Source of the DNA: Kribbella caucasensis
Lineage (GTDB): Bacteria > Actinomycetota > Actinomycetes > Propionibacteriales > Kribbellaceae
Direction: 5' to 3'
Assembly: GCF_004361855.1 (NCBI RefSeq)
Contig: NZ_SNWQ01000025.1
Span: forward strand, 39,968-103,967
Length of the DNA stretch: 64,000 nucleotides
Position numbers and translations under genes: made by a program
Notes under the pieces: generated by a model
Seen by the model: the letters and a program-made list of their open reading frames with translations, nothing else
Databases searched by the model: none
What the model was told of the DNA's origin: nothing
Shown: positions 51,602 to 60,785 of the stretch, one piece after another
Numbering within the stretch: the first letter of the stretch is position 1
Layout of the letters: the number at the start of each line of letters is the position of its first letter

Positions 51602-53083
51602 TTATGGGCCAACCTCCGCGTAGTGCTCGTTCGCCGGATCGGCGGCCCTGGTTTCGGTGTAGAGGGGCGTGAACGTGTTGCCGATGTTGTCCAAGCCGAC
51701 GTAGTCGCCGAGGAAGAAGCCTCGGGCGACGGGGGCGAGTCGGCTGTTGAAGGAGGCTGCCGTAACGCGTGTCTCCTCGTCCCAGCTGCTCGCCGAACTG
51801 CAGTCCTCAGTGGCGTCGCAATGCGCCAGCCAGTGGTCGGTGTCGGTGCCGCCGCCGGCGGCGTTGTTGCGGAAGTCGTAGTAGCTGACACCGACGGTGC
51901 CGTCGTCCGCCACGTGGACCGACGGCGTGAACGCCTGGTCGTTGAGGTTGCCGAGCGACGGGGTCCGGCTGGCCTTGATCGGCGTCGACCAGGTGCGGCC
52001 GCCGTCTGTGGACCTGGAGAGTGCGACGGCCGCCCGGCCGGTGAAGCGGCGGTCCTGCCAAGCCACGTAGACGTCGCCTGAGGTCATGTCGACGGCGATG
52101 TCCGGAAGGATGTCGCCGGTGCGGTGCGGCTGCCCGGTGTCGGGATCGGCGACAGGGGCGACGAAGTGCTTGTCGATGATGATCGGTGACGACCAGGTGA
52201 CGCCCTTGTCCGTCGAGCGGATCACCGCGACGAAGATCTGGTTCGACGGCTGCACGCCCGACCCCTTGAAGAGGGTGAAGACGTTCACGAGCGTGCCGTC
52301 CGGAAGGACCGCGATCTGGTTTCCGATCGTGAACAGATTCGCTTTCGGCCTGAAGATCGCCCGCGCCGGCTCCCAGGTCGCGCCGCCGTCCGTGGTGCGC
52401 GCGAACATGATGTCCGACCGGAAGGAGAACGCGTGGAGCGCGTTGAAGTCCGGGTGCTCGAGGCCGGGGTGGCGGCTGCGGTCCCAGACGGCGTACACGA
52501 AGTTCGCATCGGTCGGGTCTGCGGTCAGCGAGTTCTTGTCGTTCAGGCTGAAGTCCGACGTCTCGTCGATCAGGGTCGTCGGACCGCCCCAGGTCAGGCC
52601 GCCGTCGGTCGACTTGCTGACGAGCATGGCCGACCTGCGCAGGTCGGCGCTCAGTGACAGGCTCATCGCGTACAAATGGCCATTCGGGGAGAACGAGACC
52701 CAAGGGTCGGTTGCTCGTGCGAAGTTCGGATTGCCCGAGCAGGCGCTTACCTGTGGGAGCACGACCTTTGTCCAGCTGGTCCCGCCGTTCATCGTGACAC
52801 CTGCGACCAGGCCCCTGGCGCCGCCGTTCGACCAGCGGTCCTGCTGCCACAGCCCGACGACGTTGTCCGGGTTCGTCGGGTTGACGTCGACCCAGGGCTC
52901 GACCTCGCTGTTGGGGAAGTTCGTGCCGACCTGACCGGCGACGTTGTCAGCGGTACACGAGGCGAATGGGCTTACATCCGAGACCTGGATCGATGACGTG
53001 GTGACGAGCGGGTTCGCCACCGCGAGTCCCGCCGTACACAGCAGGAGCGACGATCCGATGGCTACGAATCTGATCCGATGCAT
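51602..53083 (-). CDS. Secreted sialidase-fold beta-propeller protein (Asp-box)
   Basis: A 493-residue exported protein: Sec signal (FVAIGSSLLLCTAGLAVANP), then a six-bladed sialidase-type propeller with Asp-box repeats STDGGLTWGG, TTDGGATWEP, STDKGVTWSS and STDGGRTWST. It lacks the obvious FRIP motif and arginine triad of true sialidases, so a glycan-binding or other hydrolase role is as likely. GGAGG lies 5 bp before ATG 53083. Divergent from another protein of the same fold. Confidence 0.82.
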   Translation of the reverse strand: MHRIRFVAIGSSLLLCTAGLAVANPLVTTSSIQVSDVSPFASCTADNVAGQVGTNFPNSEVEPWVDVNPTNPDNVVGLWQQDRWSNGGARGLVAGVTMNGGTSWTKVVLPQVSACSGNPNFARATDPWVSFSPNGHLYAMSLSLSADLRRSAMLVSKSTDGGLTWGGPTTLIDETSDFSLNDKNSLTADPTDANFVYAVWDRSRHPGLEHPDFNALHAFSFRSDIMFARTTDGGATWEPARAIFRPKANLFTIGNQIAVLPDGTLVNVFTLFKGSGVQPSNQIFVAVIRSTDKGVTWSSPIIIDKHFVAPVADPDTGQPHRTGDILPDIAVDMTSGDVYVAWQDRRFTGRAAVALSRSTDGGRTWSTPIKASRTPSLGNLNDQAFTPSVHVADDGTVGVSYYDFRNNAAGGGTDTDHWLAHCDATEDCSSASSWDEETRVTAASFNSRLAPVARGFFLGDYVGLDNIGNTFTPLYTETRAADPANEHYAEVGP

Positions 53084-53392
53084 GGTTCCTCCAGATACGA
53101 GCTGGCTGCACGGTTTGCGCTCGGCCGGCGCCTCCGGCCGTGAACCCCCTACCGCGGCTGTCACATCCCGCGAGGCAGCGTGGAACCGACGTGCGCAACG
53201 CGTCTGGGCGAACCACCCCCGAGCAGGCTGACCCGTGGGCCATTCCGCTACTTCCGGTCTAATGCCTTGAACCGTAGGTGTCCAGGGGGAGTGCAACCTG
53301 GAACAGCGACCAGGTTGGACAAGGCGGATCTGTTGCCGGGTGTCGGGTCGCGGGTCCACGATGGTCGAGTCCGCGTTGAGGAGGGGGTGGAC
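53084..53392. other. Shared upstream region of two divergent secreted-protein genes
   Basis: 309 bp between divergent starts. Ribosome sites of both genes are clear (GGAGG near 53090 on minus, GAGGAGGGGG near 53379 on plus). No convincing palindrome or consensus promoter could be picked by eye. Confidence 0.5.
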
Positions 53393-55030
53393 ATGAGACG
53401 CCTCGTTCTAGCCGGTGTCGGGCTTCTGCTCGCGGTGCTCGTCCCTGCGCCGGCCGACGCCGCGCCGCCGCTGTGGAAGAGCAGCGTCTCGGCCACCAAC
53501 ACGGTGGTGAGCCGGCCGGCGGAAGGCGGCGGTTACCCGGTGCCGCCGGGCCAGACCGCGCCCGATCCGGGCTCGTGCCGCGCCGGGTTGTACAACTCGA
53601 ATTTCTCGGAGTCGTGGCTGGCCGTGAGGCCCGGCACCGAGGACCTCGTGGGGACGTCGAAGTTCTTCTTCGAGAAGTACTCGACGTTCTACGACTTCCA
53701 TCTCGGCTCGTTCACGATCAGCAACGGGCAGCCGCTGGCCGCCAACCAGGTGCAGGGCTACGACTGCGTATCCACCGGAACGCAGGACATGCCGCCGAGC
53801 TGGACCAACAACACCGATCCCAACGCGGACTTCGACACGCAGGGGCGCGTCTACCAGGTGACGTTGCCGTTCAACGCGTTCTGGGCCAACCTGCACCCGA
53901 ACTCCAACATCGCGATCTCGTACAGCGACGACCTGGGGCGGACCTGGGTCAAGGGCAACGGCGGCAAGCCGCTCGAGCACGTGCCCAACTGGTCGAGCCT
54001 GAGCTTCGGCTTCGTCGAGGACAAGCAGTGGGTGGCCGTAAACCACGTTCCCGGCAACCGTTACCAGGACCACGTCTACGCGGCCTGGGCCGTCTACAAC
54101 GGCAGCACGACGAAGATCCGGGTCGCGGTGTCGCGAGATCGCGGTCGGACGTTCTCCAAGGCGGTCACGATCACCAAGCCGAACCAGACCGGACCGACGA
54201 ACGAGTTCGTCTATCCCGCGGTGGACGCTGCCGGCAACGTCTACGTCTCGATCGCCGGCGATCACCCCAGCCCCGACAGCAAGACGATCTACGTCGCGCG
54301 TTCCAGCGACGACGGCGTCACCTGGTCGGAGTTCATGCCGGTGGCCGTGGCGCGGCAGGTGCCGGGCTGCTGTCTGCCCAACACGACGTTCCGGGACGGC
54401 ATCCTCGAGCACTTTACAGCCAGCCCCGACTATCCTGGACACCTGTACGTCGTGTGGGAGGACTGGGACGGCAGCCAGTACGACGTCAAGTTCTCGCAGT
54501 CCACCGACTTCGGCCGCACCTGGTCGCAGCCGATCATCGTCAACGACAATGCGAACCGTACGGCGTCTGACCAGTTCCAGCCGCAGGTTGCGGCCGGCCC
54601 TGGCGGGGCAGTCGCGGTCAACTTCTACGACCGCCGGGCCGCGTGTCCAGACGACCCGGCCATCCTGCCCGAGCATGTCGGTCGCCAGAACTTCTGCGTC
54701 GACGTGTCGCTGCAAGCGTTCAAGGACAGCGGCGACGGCGCTGTGCCGGTTGGCGACAACGTACGGGTGTCCCAGTTCAGCTGGGATCCCGAGCAGCCGG
54801 GACAGACCATCGACGGGATCGACCAGATGGCTTGCGCCGCCCATAGCGACCCGTGCACGATCCGCTCGTTCATCGGCGACTACTTCGGGCTGGCGATCTC
54901 GAACTCGTATGTCTACACGCTCGCCGTCTCGACTCACTACCCGTCGGGTGTGATCGGCGACCAAGGCGAATCCGTCTACTACCAGCAGCAGGTGCTCGAG
55001 ACGGTCTCAAGAGCGGACCTCGGGATCTAG
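53393..55030 (+). CDS. Secreted sialidase-fold beta-propeller protein (second)
   Basis: A 545-residue exported protein: signal peptide (RRLVLAGVGLLLAVLVPAPA, cleavage near ADAAP), then Asp-box-like repeats SDDLGRTWVKG, SRDRGRTFSKA, SSDDGVTWSEF and STDFGRTWSQP, and the paired cysteine segment VPGCCLPNTTF. Same general fold as the divergent neighbour but low similarity in detail, so the two are old paralogues or functionally paired. GAGGAGGGGG precedes ATG 53393. Substrate unknown. Confidence 0.82.
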   Translation: MRRLVLAGVGLLLAVLVPAPADAAPPLWKSSVSATNTVVSRPAEGGGYPVPPGQTAPDPGSCRAGLYNSNFSESWLAVRPGTEDLVGTSKFFFEKYSTFYDFHLGSFTISNGQPLAANQVQGYDCVSTGTQDMPPSWTNNTDPNADFDTQGRVYQVTLPFNAFWANLHPNSNIAISYSDDLGRTWVKGNGGKPLEHVPNWSSLSFGFVEDKQWVAVNHVPGNRYQDHVYAAWAVYNGSTTKIRVAVSRDRGRTFSKAVTITKPNQTGPTNEFVYPAVDAAGNVYVSIAGDHPSPDSKTIYVARSSDDGVTWSEFMPVAVARQVPGCCLPNTTFRDGILEHFTASPDYPGHLYVVWEDWDGSQYDVKFSQSTDFGRTWSQPIIVNDNANRTASDQFQPQVAAGPGGAVAVNFYDRRAACPDDPAILPEHVGRQNFCVDVSLQAFKDSGDGAVPVGDNVRVSQFSWDPEQPGQTIDGIDQMACAAHSDPCTIRSFIGDYFGLAISNSYVYTLAVSTHYPSGVIGDQGESVYYQQQVLETVSRADLGI

Positions 55031-55309
55031 GCCGATCAGAGCGACCGCGGTGGCCCGACCCATCGCCCTCGGTCAGAGGCTTCCCAAGTGAGCGCAGGCG
55101 CCTGCCATCGCGGGTATCAATGCGCCCCACGCGTTCGCCGATCACAAACAGCGGCGGCCACCGATGCGCTTCCGCGGACAGCCGCCCGTGAACGACTGGT
55201 CGAGGGTTGACCAATCGCCCAGGCGTCCATGCCCGGTGATGGACAACGTGACGCGAGAGGCCGCTCGCCGAAACGTCGAGCTGCCGCGGTACACCCTGCG
55301 ACACGCCGC
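55031..55309. other. Intergenic region, no gene recognised
   Basis: Between the sialidase-fold gene and the VOC gene, mostly without coding character. The right end merges into a short dihydrofolate-reductase-like scrap. Confidence 0.45.
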
Positions 55310-55374
55310 TGAGACCGTCCAAGTGCTCGTCCGGCAGGCCGGGCGCCAGCATCACGCCGTCCAGCGTCACGAAC
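55310..55374 (-). pseudogene. DHFR-family N-terminal scrap
   Basis: On the minus strand EFVTLDGVMLAPGLPDEHLD resembles the N terminus of actinobacterial dihydrofolate-reductase-like (RibD_C) proteins, which start with a FVTLDGV-type strand. Nothing recognisable follows. The match is about 20 residues only. Confidence 0.3.
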
Positions 55375-55770
55375 TCAGTGCGCTCGATCGGTGGCGGGTT
55401 GGAACAGTTCGATGAGGTTGCCGGCGGGGTCGTGGACCAGGATCTGTTGCCCGCCGGGTCCGGTGACGACGTCGCTGCGGAACGCTATGCCGGCGGCGTT
55501 GAGTCGGTCGATCTCGGCGCGGAGGTCGCCGACGATGAGGTGGATGCGGTTGCGGCCGGCGACGTTGGCGTCTTCGGGAGTGGCGCGGGCGCCGGAGCTG
55601 GCCGGGCCGGACAGCAGCACGCGGAGTGGTCCGCGGACGATGTCGGCGAACGCCGGGCCGGCGCTGTCGCGCAGGGTGAAGCCGAGGTGGGTGGTGTAGA
55701 AGTCGACGGCAGCGGGCACGTCGTCGACGATGTAGCGGACGCTGGCGAACTCCTCCGGGGTGACGGTCAT
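55375..55770 (-). CDS. VOC-family (glyoxalase/bleomycin-resistance-like) protein
   Basis: A 131-residue vicinal-oxygen-chelate protein: SVRYIVDDVPAAVDFYTTHL, GFTLRDSAGPAFADI and, at the C terminus, ILVHDPAGNLIELFQPA with the conserved metal-ligand Glu. It overlaps the upstream ArsR-phosphatase gene by ATGA, so it belongs to that operon. Such VOC proteins often accompany arsenic genes. Substrate unknown. Confidence 0.85.
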   Translation of the reverse strand: MTVTPEEFASVRYIVDDVPAAVDFYTTHLGFTLRDSAGPAFADIVRGPLRVLLSGPASSGARATPEDANVAGRNRIHLIVGDLRAEIDRLNAAGIAFRSDVVTGPGGQQILVHDPAGNLIELFQPATDRAH

Positions 55771-56558
55771 GACTCCTTCTCCTCCTCGGGTTGGTGGGAC
55801 GTAGCCAGGACGGGCAGCAGGTAGCGGATACGGGTGTCCAGTTCCCTGGCGACGCCGCGCAACGCGGCATCACCGGCGTTGGCACCGCCCGTGATGTCGG
55901 TGGGGTCGTGGATGCTCCAGTGAACGGGTTCGGGGTGGCCAGGAAATTCCGGGCAGATCTCGCGGACTTTGTCGCACAGGCTGATCACGTGGTCGAAGCG
56001 CTGTCCGGTGAGCGTGTGCAGGTGGGTGGGCCGGTGGTCGGCGAGGTCGATGCCGTATTCCTCGCGCAGCACGCGTACTGCGCCGGGGTGCAGCGGTTTG
56101 GGATGGCTGCCGGCGCTGGCCGCGTCGACCCAGGCTCGGCCGTGGTGGCGTAGCAACGCGGCGGCGATGGGGGAGCGGGCGCTGTTGCCGGTGCACAAGA
56201 ACAACACCCGCACCCGCCGTCGGACCGGACGATCGGCCTCGGCCGTCACGGTGGGGTCTGGGCGCAGGGCCAGGGCGGGGTGCAGCGCCGCCCCGGTGGC
56301 GGCCAGCGCATCGGCGCAGCGGGTCAGGTCCAGGTGGTAGTAGGTCTCGCGCGCATCGAAGCTGGAGCGCCGTGCCGTGACCAGTCCGCCGGTGCGGAGT
56401 TGGCGCAGGTGGTAGGAAACCAGGTTCTGCGGTGCCCCCAGGGCGACGACCAGCTCGCCGACCCGCCGGTCAAAACCGGCGAGTTCGCCGATCAGCCGCC
56501 ACCGCAACGGCTCGGCCAACAGCCGCACGGCCGGTGGGGCAGGTGACTTGTTTCCCAC
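55767..56558 (-). CDS. ArsR regulator fused to arsenate-reductase-like phosphatase
   Basis: A 263-residue fusion. Residues 1-100 are an ArsR-type winged helix (RWRLIGELAGFDRRVGELVV, NLVSYHLRQLRTGGLVTARR). Residues ~115-250 are a low-molecular-weight tyrosine phosphatase/ArsC fold with the catalytic loop FLCTGNSARSP and the acid-loop-like HWSIHDPTDITG. Later cysteines in VISLCDKVREICPEFP could form the redox cascade of thioredoxin-linked arsenate reductases. A self-contained arsenate sensing and reduction module is inferred. Confidence 0.87.
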   Translation of the reverse strand: MGNKSPAPPAVRLLAEPLRWRLIGELAGFDRRVGELVVALGAPQNLVSYHLRQLRTGGLVTARRSSFDARETYYHLDLTRCADALAATGAALHPALALRPDPTVTAEADRPVRRRVRVLFLCTGNSARSPIAAALLRHHGRAWVDAASAGSHPKPLHPGAVRVLREEYGIDLADHRPTHLHTLTGQRFDHVISLCDKVREICPEFPGHPEPVHWSIHDPTDITGGANAGDAALRGVARELDTRIRYLLPVLATSHQPEEEKES

Positions 56559-56932
56559 CCCGGCATATTACATCAACGCAGATTGATCGAAACCGTTTGA
56601 GGTGGGCGCGTCGAGGAGGTCAAGACCTTCGGCCAGGCCTACTGACTCCTCCGAGTTCCTGCAGACTGCCTGCTTCACCGCCGCCGGCGGCGACGCTTGT
56701 GCAGTCAATTGCCTGTGAGTAATCCCGCTGTCCTGAGCCGGGAATAGTTACACAGCGAGAATTCTAAATTCGAATACCAGCCGTGGCGCGTCGAATACCT
56801 GCAGTAAGCAATTCACAATTCACCCACATCGGATCGTTTGACACTTGCCTTGTTGCTGCGGTAGAAACTCGCGAGCATGCCGGTATGGTCCGGTATTTCG
56901 GAAACGGGGATTTCCGTTATTTGGGGGGGACT
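56559..56932. other. A+T-richer upstream region of the peroxidase gene
   Basis: 374 bp between divergent genes, with a marked local fall in GC around 56730-56830 and near 56890-56925. It probably holds promoters for both directions. The plus-strand frame is open through part of it (from 56783), but the composition is unlike coding sequence, so I start the peroxidase at 56933. Confidence 0.5.
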
Positions 56933-58510
56933 GTGGGGAGATCGGATTCAGGTACTGGGCGGGTTTCGCGCCGGGGTTTCATCTCGGCGGTCGGTGTGGG
57001 GGCGGTGGGCGCGGGGGCCGGTGCGGGCGCTGTGCTCGAACCGGTTGCCGCGTCCGACCGGACGCGGGCGGCCGGCGGGCTGGCCGGCGGTCAGATCACC
57101 TCGGACCACTTCGGCCGGATGTTCCAGCTGCCCGCGTTCGCCGAGCCGAGCGATGAGCTGACCGCGGCGCTGACAGACCTTGGCAAGCCAGGTGGCCTGC
57201 TGGATGCGAAGGACGACCTGGCGAAGGGGCCGGTCGCGCTGATCACAGACCAGTCGCTGCTGGCCGGCAACCGGGACAACACGACACAGACGGCCGGGAC
57301 GACCTTCCTCGGCCAGTTCATCGATCATGACATCACCCTCGACCAGGGTTCGAAGCTCGGCCTGCCGACCGACCCGACCACGTCGAAGAACAACCGCACG
57401 CCGGCGCTGGACCTCGACTCGGTGTACGGCGGCGGGCCGCTGGTCTCACCGCAGCTGTACCGGACCGACGACCCGGCCAAGTTCCGGGTCGAGAGCGGCG
57501 GGCTGTTCGAGGACCTGCCGCGCAGTCCGACGACGCTTCAGGCGGTGTTGCGCGATCGGCGCAACGACGAGCACATGATCATCGCGGGCCTGCACGTGGC
57601 ATTCCTTATTTTTCACAATTCCGTGGTCGACCGGTTACGCACCGAAGGCGTCGAGAACGAGTTCGACGAGGCCCGCCGGATCGTTCGCTGGCATTATCAG
57701 TGGATCGTCGTGCACGAATTCCTGCCGCAGTTGGTCGGCCCGGCGATGGTCGACGACGTGTTCGGAGGAGGCCGCAAGTATTACACCAGCGCGATCGGTT
57801 ACATGCCGGTGGAGTTCCAGGGTGCCGCGTTCCGGGTCGGCCACAGCATGGTGCGGCCGTCGTACCGGGCGAATCTGGCCGGTGATGCCGGGAAGCCGTT
57901 CTTCGGGTTCGTGTTCGACCCTGCCCAGCCCGAGGGCGAGAGCGATCCGGCCGACCTGCGTGGCGGCGCTCGGGCGCTGCGCCGGTTCATCGGCTGGCAG
58001 ACCTTCTTCGATTTCGGCGACGGCGAGGTCAAGCCGAACAAGCGGATCGACACCCACATCTCGACCCCGCTGATGACGCTCCCGGCCGCGGCGATCCGTG
58101 CCTTCGGCAACGGCCCGACCTCGCTGCCGGCCCGGAACCTGCTGCGCCAGGTGACCTGGTCGATGCCGTCCGGTCAGGCGATCGCGAAGCAGCTCGGAGT
58201 ACCCGTGCTGTCGTCGGCCGACCTGTCCGAGCTGCGTTCTTACTCGCTCGGCCTCGAGCGCAGTACGCCGCTGTGGTACTACGTCCTGAAGGAAGCCGAG
58301 GTCGAGGCCGACGGTCTGCGCATGGGCCCGGTCGGCGGCCGGATCGTCGCCGAGGTCCTGATTGGCCTGCTGCAGAACGATCCCACGTCGTACGTCGCAG
58401 TCGCGCCGGACTGGCGTCCCAGCCTTCCGAGCACGGCGGGCACGGGCGAGTTCCGGATGGTGGACCTGCTCACCGTCGCGGGTGTCGACCCGGCCAGCCG
58501 TGGACAGTGA
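56933..58510 (+). CDS. Tat-exported animal-type haem peroxidase
   Basis: A 525-residue peroxidase of the peroxidase/cyclooxygenase superfamily. N-terminal Tat signal RVSRRGFISAVGVGAVGAGA. Distal His lies in FLGQFIDHDITLD and proximal His in FRVGHSMVRPSYR. The Arg/Glu region ADLRGGARALRRFIGWQTFF and the C-terminal RMGPVGGRIVAEVLIGLLQ are typical. GTG 56933 just after a G-rich ribosome site is preferred; earlier in-frame starts add AT-rich, non-conserved residues. Probably oxidises extracellular substrates with peroxide. Confidence 0.85.
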   Translation: MGRSDSGTGRVSRRGFISAVGVGAVGAGAGAGAVLEPVAASDRTRAAGGLAGGQITSDHFGRMFQLPAFAEPSDELTAALTDLGKPGGLLDAKDDLAKGPVALITDQSLLAGNRDNTTQTAGTTFLGQFIDHDITLDQGSKLGLPTDPTTSKNNRTPALDLDSVYGGGPLVSPQLYRTDDPAKFRVESGGLFEDLPRSPTTLQAVLRDRRNDEHMIIAGLHVAFLIFHNSVVDRLRTEGVENEFDEARRIVRWHYQWIVVHEFLPQLVGPAMVDDVFGGGRKYYTSAIGYMPVEFQGAAFRVGHSMVRPSYRANLAGDAGKPFFGFVFDPAQPEGESDPADLRGGARALRRFIGWQTFFDFGDGEVKPNKRIDTHISTPLMTLPAAAIRAFGNGPTSLPARNLLRQVTWSMPSGQAIAKQLGVPVLSSADLSELRSYSLGLERSTPLWYYVLKEAEVEADGLRMGPVGGRIVAEVLIGLLQNDPTSYVAVAPDWRPSLPSTAGTGEFRMVDLLTVAGVDPASRGQ

Positions 58511-58512
58511 CC

Positions 58513-59271
58513 ATGCCGGAACCGTACGGCAGGGACCCGAACCCGGTGCCCGGAAGCCGGCTGGACCGGCTCAGCCAGCGGCAACGCGCCCGGCGCCGCA
58601 AGCTCCTAGGGCTGGCGCTCGCCATCGCGTCGGTCGCCGCAGTGGCCGGCCTGGTCGCGTTCGGGTCCGACGATGGTGACGGCACGGCAACCAGGGCGAC
58701 GAAGCCTGGTGGCGCCGGCTCGAAGGCTACGAGCCAGACCGAACATCGCACCGCCAGCGCGGCGATCGCGGCCGCCGTCGCCGATTGCCATAAGGCGTGG
58801 CAGCTGCAGGGCGCGTCGCGCTCGGCTGCGAAACGCTCATTGGCCCAGTGGCGGGTGCACATCGACGCTATGAACAAGCTCACCGCAGGCAAGCTCACTC
58901 TTGACCAGGCCAAGCAGTTCTGGCAGCAGTCCCGAATCGGCGCCACCGCCAACGCCACCGCCTTCAGGGCCGCTGTGCGGCAGTACACGAGCTCGCCCTC
59001 ACGGTGTCAGGCGCCACCTGAGACCGAGGGCGACGACGTACGGGCGCTGGTGGACTGCCACGACGCGGAGGCGGCGGCGAACAAGGAACTGGACAGCGCC
59101 AGCGCCGCGATCGCGACCTGGGAGACCCACATCCGCCACATGGAGATGCTGCGTGCCGGACAGCTCGTCCCCACGCACGCGCTGCATCTATGGCTACAGA
59201 ACTGGCGCGCCGGCGCCGCCCAGGTGGACGCGTACGACAAGGCGACCATCACGACCGAGTGCAGCCTCTGA
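58513..59271 (+). CDS. Hypothetical membrane-anchored protein
   Basis: A 252-residue protein with a basic N terminus, one transmembrane helix (LLGLALAIASVAAVAGLVAF) and an extracytoplasmic alpha-helical part. Two related halves each hold a DCH(K/D) cysteine and a W..HI..M segment (DCHKAWQLQGA with QWRVHIDAMNKL; DCHDAEAAANK with TWETHIRHMEML), each followed by Lxx(A/G)xLxxxQA/HALxLW. It is an internal duplication. Two bases separate it from the peroxidase gene, so it is likely co-transcribed. Family not recognised. Confidence 0.7.
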   Translation: MPEPYGRDPNPVPGSRLDRLSQRQRARRRKLLGLALAIASVAAVAGLVAFGSDDGDGTATRATKPGGAGSKATSQTEHRTASAAIAAAVADCHKAWQLQGASRSAAKRSLAQWRVHIDAMNKLTAGKLTLDQAKQFWQQSRIGATANATAFRAAVRQYTSSPSRCQAPPETEGDDVRALVDCHDAEAAANKELDSASAAIATWETHIRHMEMLRAGQLVPTHALHLWLQNWRAGAAQVDAYDKATITTECSL

Positions 59272-59283
59272 GAAAGCAGATGG

Positions 59284-60192
59284 ATGAGGCTGCGGTGGCT
59301 GCCCTCGGCCGCGATCGTGGGCGCGACGATCGCGATGGTGGCGGCCGCCCGCCCTGGGTCTGCCCGCCCCGGCTCGGTCGTCCTGCTGACAGATGCGGCG
59401 CGCGTGACCGGGTACGCCGGGGTGACACTGTTCGTCGGCACGCTGGCGTTCTGGTGGCTGGTTTGGCCGTCCGGGCGGGGTGACCGCAGTCTGACCAGAC
59501 TGGCGTGGCTCGGACTTCTGCTGGTGGCAGTGTCCGCGCCGGCGGGCCTGGTCGCGACACTCGCCGGGGCCGGACCGGAGTCGGCCGTGCACCTTCTGGA
59601 GCGACCGGCGGCGCCACTGATTGCACGGATCGTGATCTGTGCGGTGGCGGCGGCGTGGCTGGCCTCGTACGCGCGGCAGTCGGCCACTGGCCTCGCGGTC
59701 GGCGCCGTGGTCGTCTTCTCGCTGGCCCTCACGATCGTCACGGCCCGCCCTGGCGAGGTACAGGTGCCGGCCATCGCGCTGGCCGAGCTGCATGTCATCG
59801 CCGCCGCCGGATGGGTCGGCGGCCTGGCGGCGCTCGCGGCGGCCCTGATACCGAGACGCGACCCGGGCGTCCTCCATGCAACCGTCGGCAGCTTCTCCTG
59901 GCTGTCGATGGCCTGCGTCGGGACGCTCGCGGTCACCGGTACTGCGCATGCGCTGATCCATGCGGGCGGCCTCGCCCCTCTGATGACGTCCGCGTACGGC
60001 GCTGCGCTGCTCGCGAAGCTGACCGCCGTCGCCGGCATGCTCGGCGCTGCCACAGGAAGCCACGAGTACGTGCGCCGGCTGCGGTCCGCGGCCCCACCCC
60101 CGCAGGTCATCGGACTCTTCGTCGGCGCCGAGTTCGCGTTCGGCGCCGTTGCCCTCGTGCTCACCGCAGGCCTTGTGAGAGTCCCCGGGTGA
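59284..60192 (+). CDS. CopD-family membrane protein
   Basis: A 302-residue integral membrane protein with about eight helices. ARVTGYAGVTLFVGTLAFWW, ELHVIAAAGWVGGLAALAAA and TAHALIHAGGLAPLMTSAYG contain the histidines and tryptophans characteristic of CopD copper-resistance/uptake proteins. ATG 59284 follows GAGAAAGCAGATGG. It is third in line with the peroxidase and the duplicated-half protein, suggesting a metal- or haem-linked extracytoplasmic function. Confidence 0.8.
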   Translation: MRLRWLPSAAIVGATIAMVAAARPGSARPGSVVLLTDAARVTGYAGVTLFVGTLAFWWLVWPSGRGDRSLTRLAWLGLLLVAVSAPAGLVATLAGAGPESAVHLLERPAAPLIARIVICAVAAAWLASYARQSATGLAVGAVVVFSLALTIVTARPGEVQVPAIALAELHVIAAAGWVGGLAALAAALIPRRDPGVLHATVGSFSWLSMACVGTLAVTGTAHALIHAGGLAPLMTSAYGAALLAKLTAVAGMLGAATGSHEYVRRLRSAAPPPQVIGLFVGAEFAFGAVALVLTAGLVRVPG

Positions 60193-60329
60193 ACCTCACC
60201 CGTGGAACAGCAGGAACTTCAGGCCGATCGCGAAGGTGGACCATTCTCCGGAGACCCCGTGCCAGACCCTTTAGCTGGTACAGGACGTCTGAGCGCCTTC
60301 GTCTCGGCAAGGATGTGTTGAATCCGTGG
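60193..60329. other. Intergenic leader before the sigma-factor fragment
   Basis: No gene recognised. The frame of the sigma-factor fragment is open through it but without recognisable content. Confidence 0.4.
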
Positions 60330-60513
60330 CAGCTGCTGGTGCGTACTACCAGCGTGGGCCTCTCCGATGAGTCGCTGCTGGCCGGCCTTGCTTCGGCCGA
60401 CCCGGATACGGCCGCGGCGTTCGTCCGGAGGTTCCAGGGCCGGGTGTTCGGCCTGGCATACGCGATCCTGGGGGATCGGGAGGTGGCGACGGAGGTGGCG
60501 CACGGTGCCGGTC
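60330..60513 (+). pseudogene. ECF sigma-factor N-terminal fragment
   Basis: GLSDESLLAGLASADPDTAA followed by AFVRRFQGRVFGLAYAILGD and REVATEVAHGAG is the beginning of region 2 of an ECF RNA polymerase sigma factor. Homology ends at about 60510, before the -10-recognition helices, and unrelated sequence follows. Not functional. Confidence 0.7.
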
Positions 60514-60785
60514 GACCCGATGGTGCTGAGCGCGTTGAAGTTGCCGAGCAGCGACCCGGCGCCCGGCGAGGAGGTGGTCAGCGCTGCGGAGTTGGACCGG
60601 CTGCGTCGCGCGCGGCGGAGCGGCAGTGGCTGGAGGCTCCCGGAACCGGGCCGTGGAAGCCAGTGAACGGCATGTCGAAGGCGTACAAGGCCGCGGCCTC
60701 CTGACCTCGTCCGGAATGGGGCAAGGGCGCTCTCGAGCAGATCGTCAGGTTCTTGAGCGGAGGCCAGGACAGCGAGGACCTGCGA
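60514..60785. other. Unassigned sequence behind the riboswitch
   Basis: Plus-strand scraps SSDPAPGEEVVSAAELDRLR and GTGPWKPVNGMSKAYKAAAS look like ends of lost genes. On the minus strand, downstream of the TPP riboswitch, there is no ribosome site and no thiamine-related frame. Confidence 0.45.
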
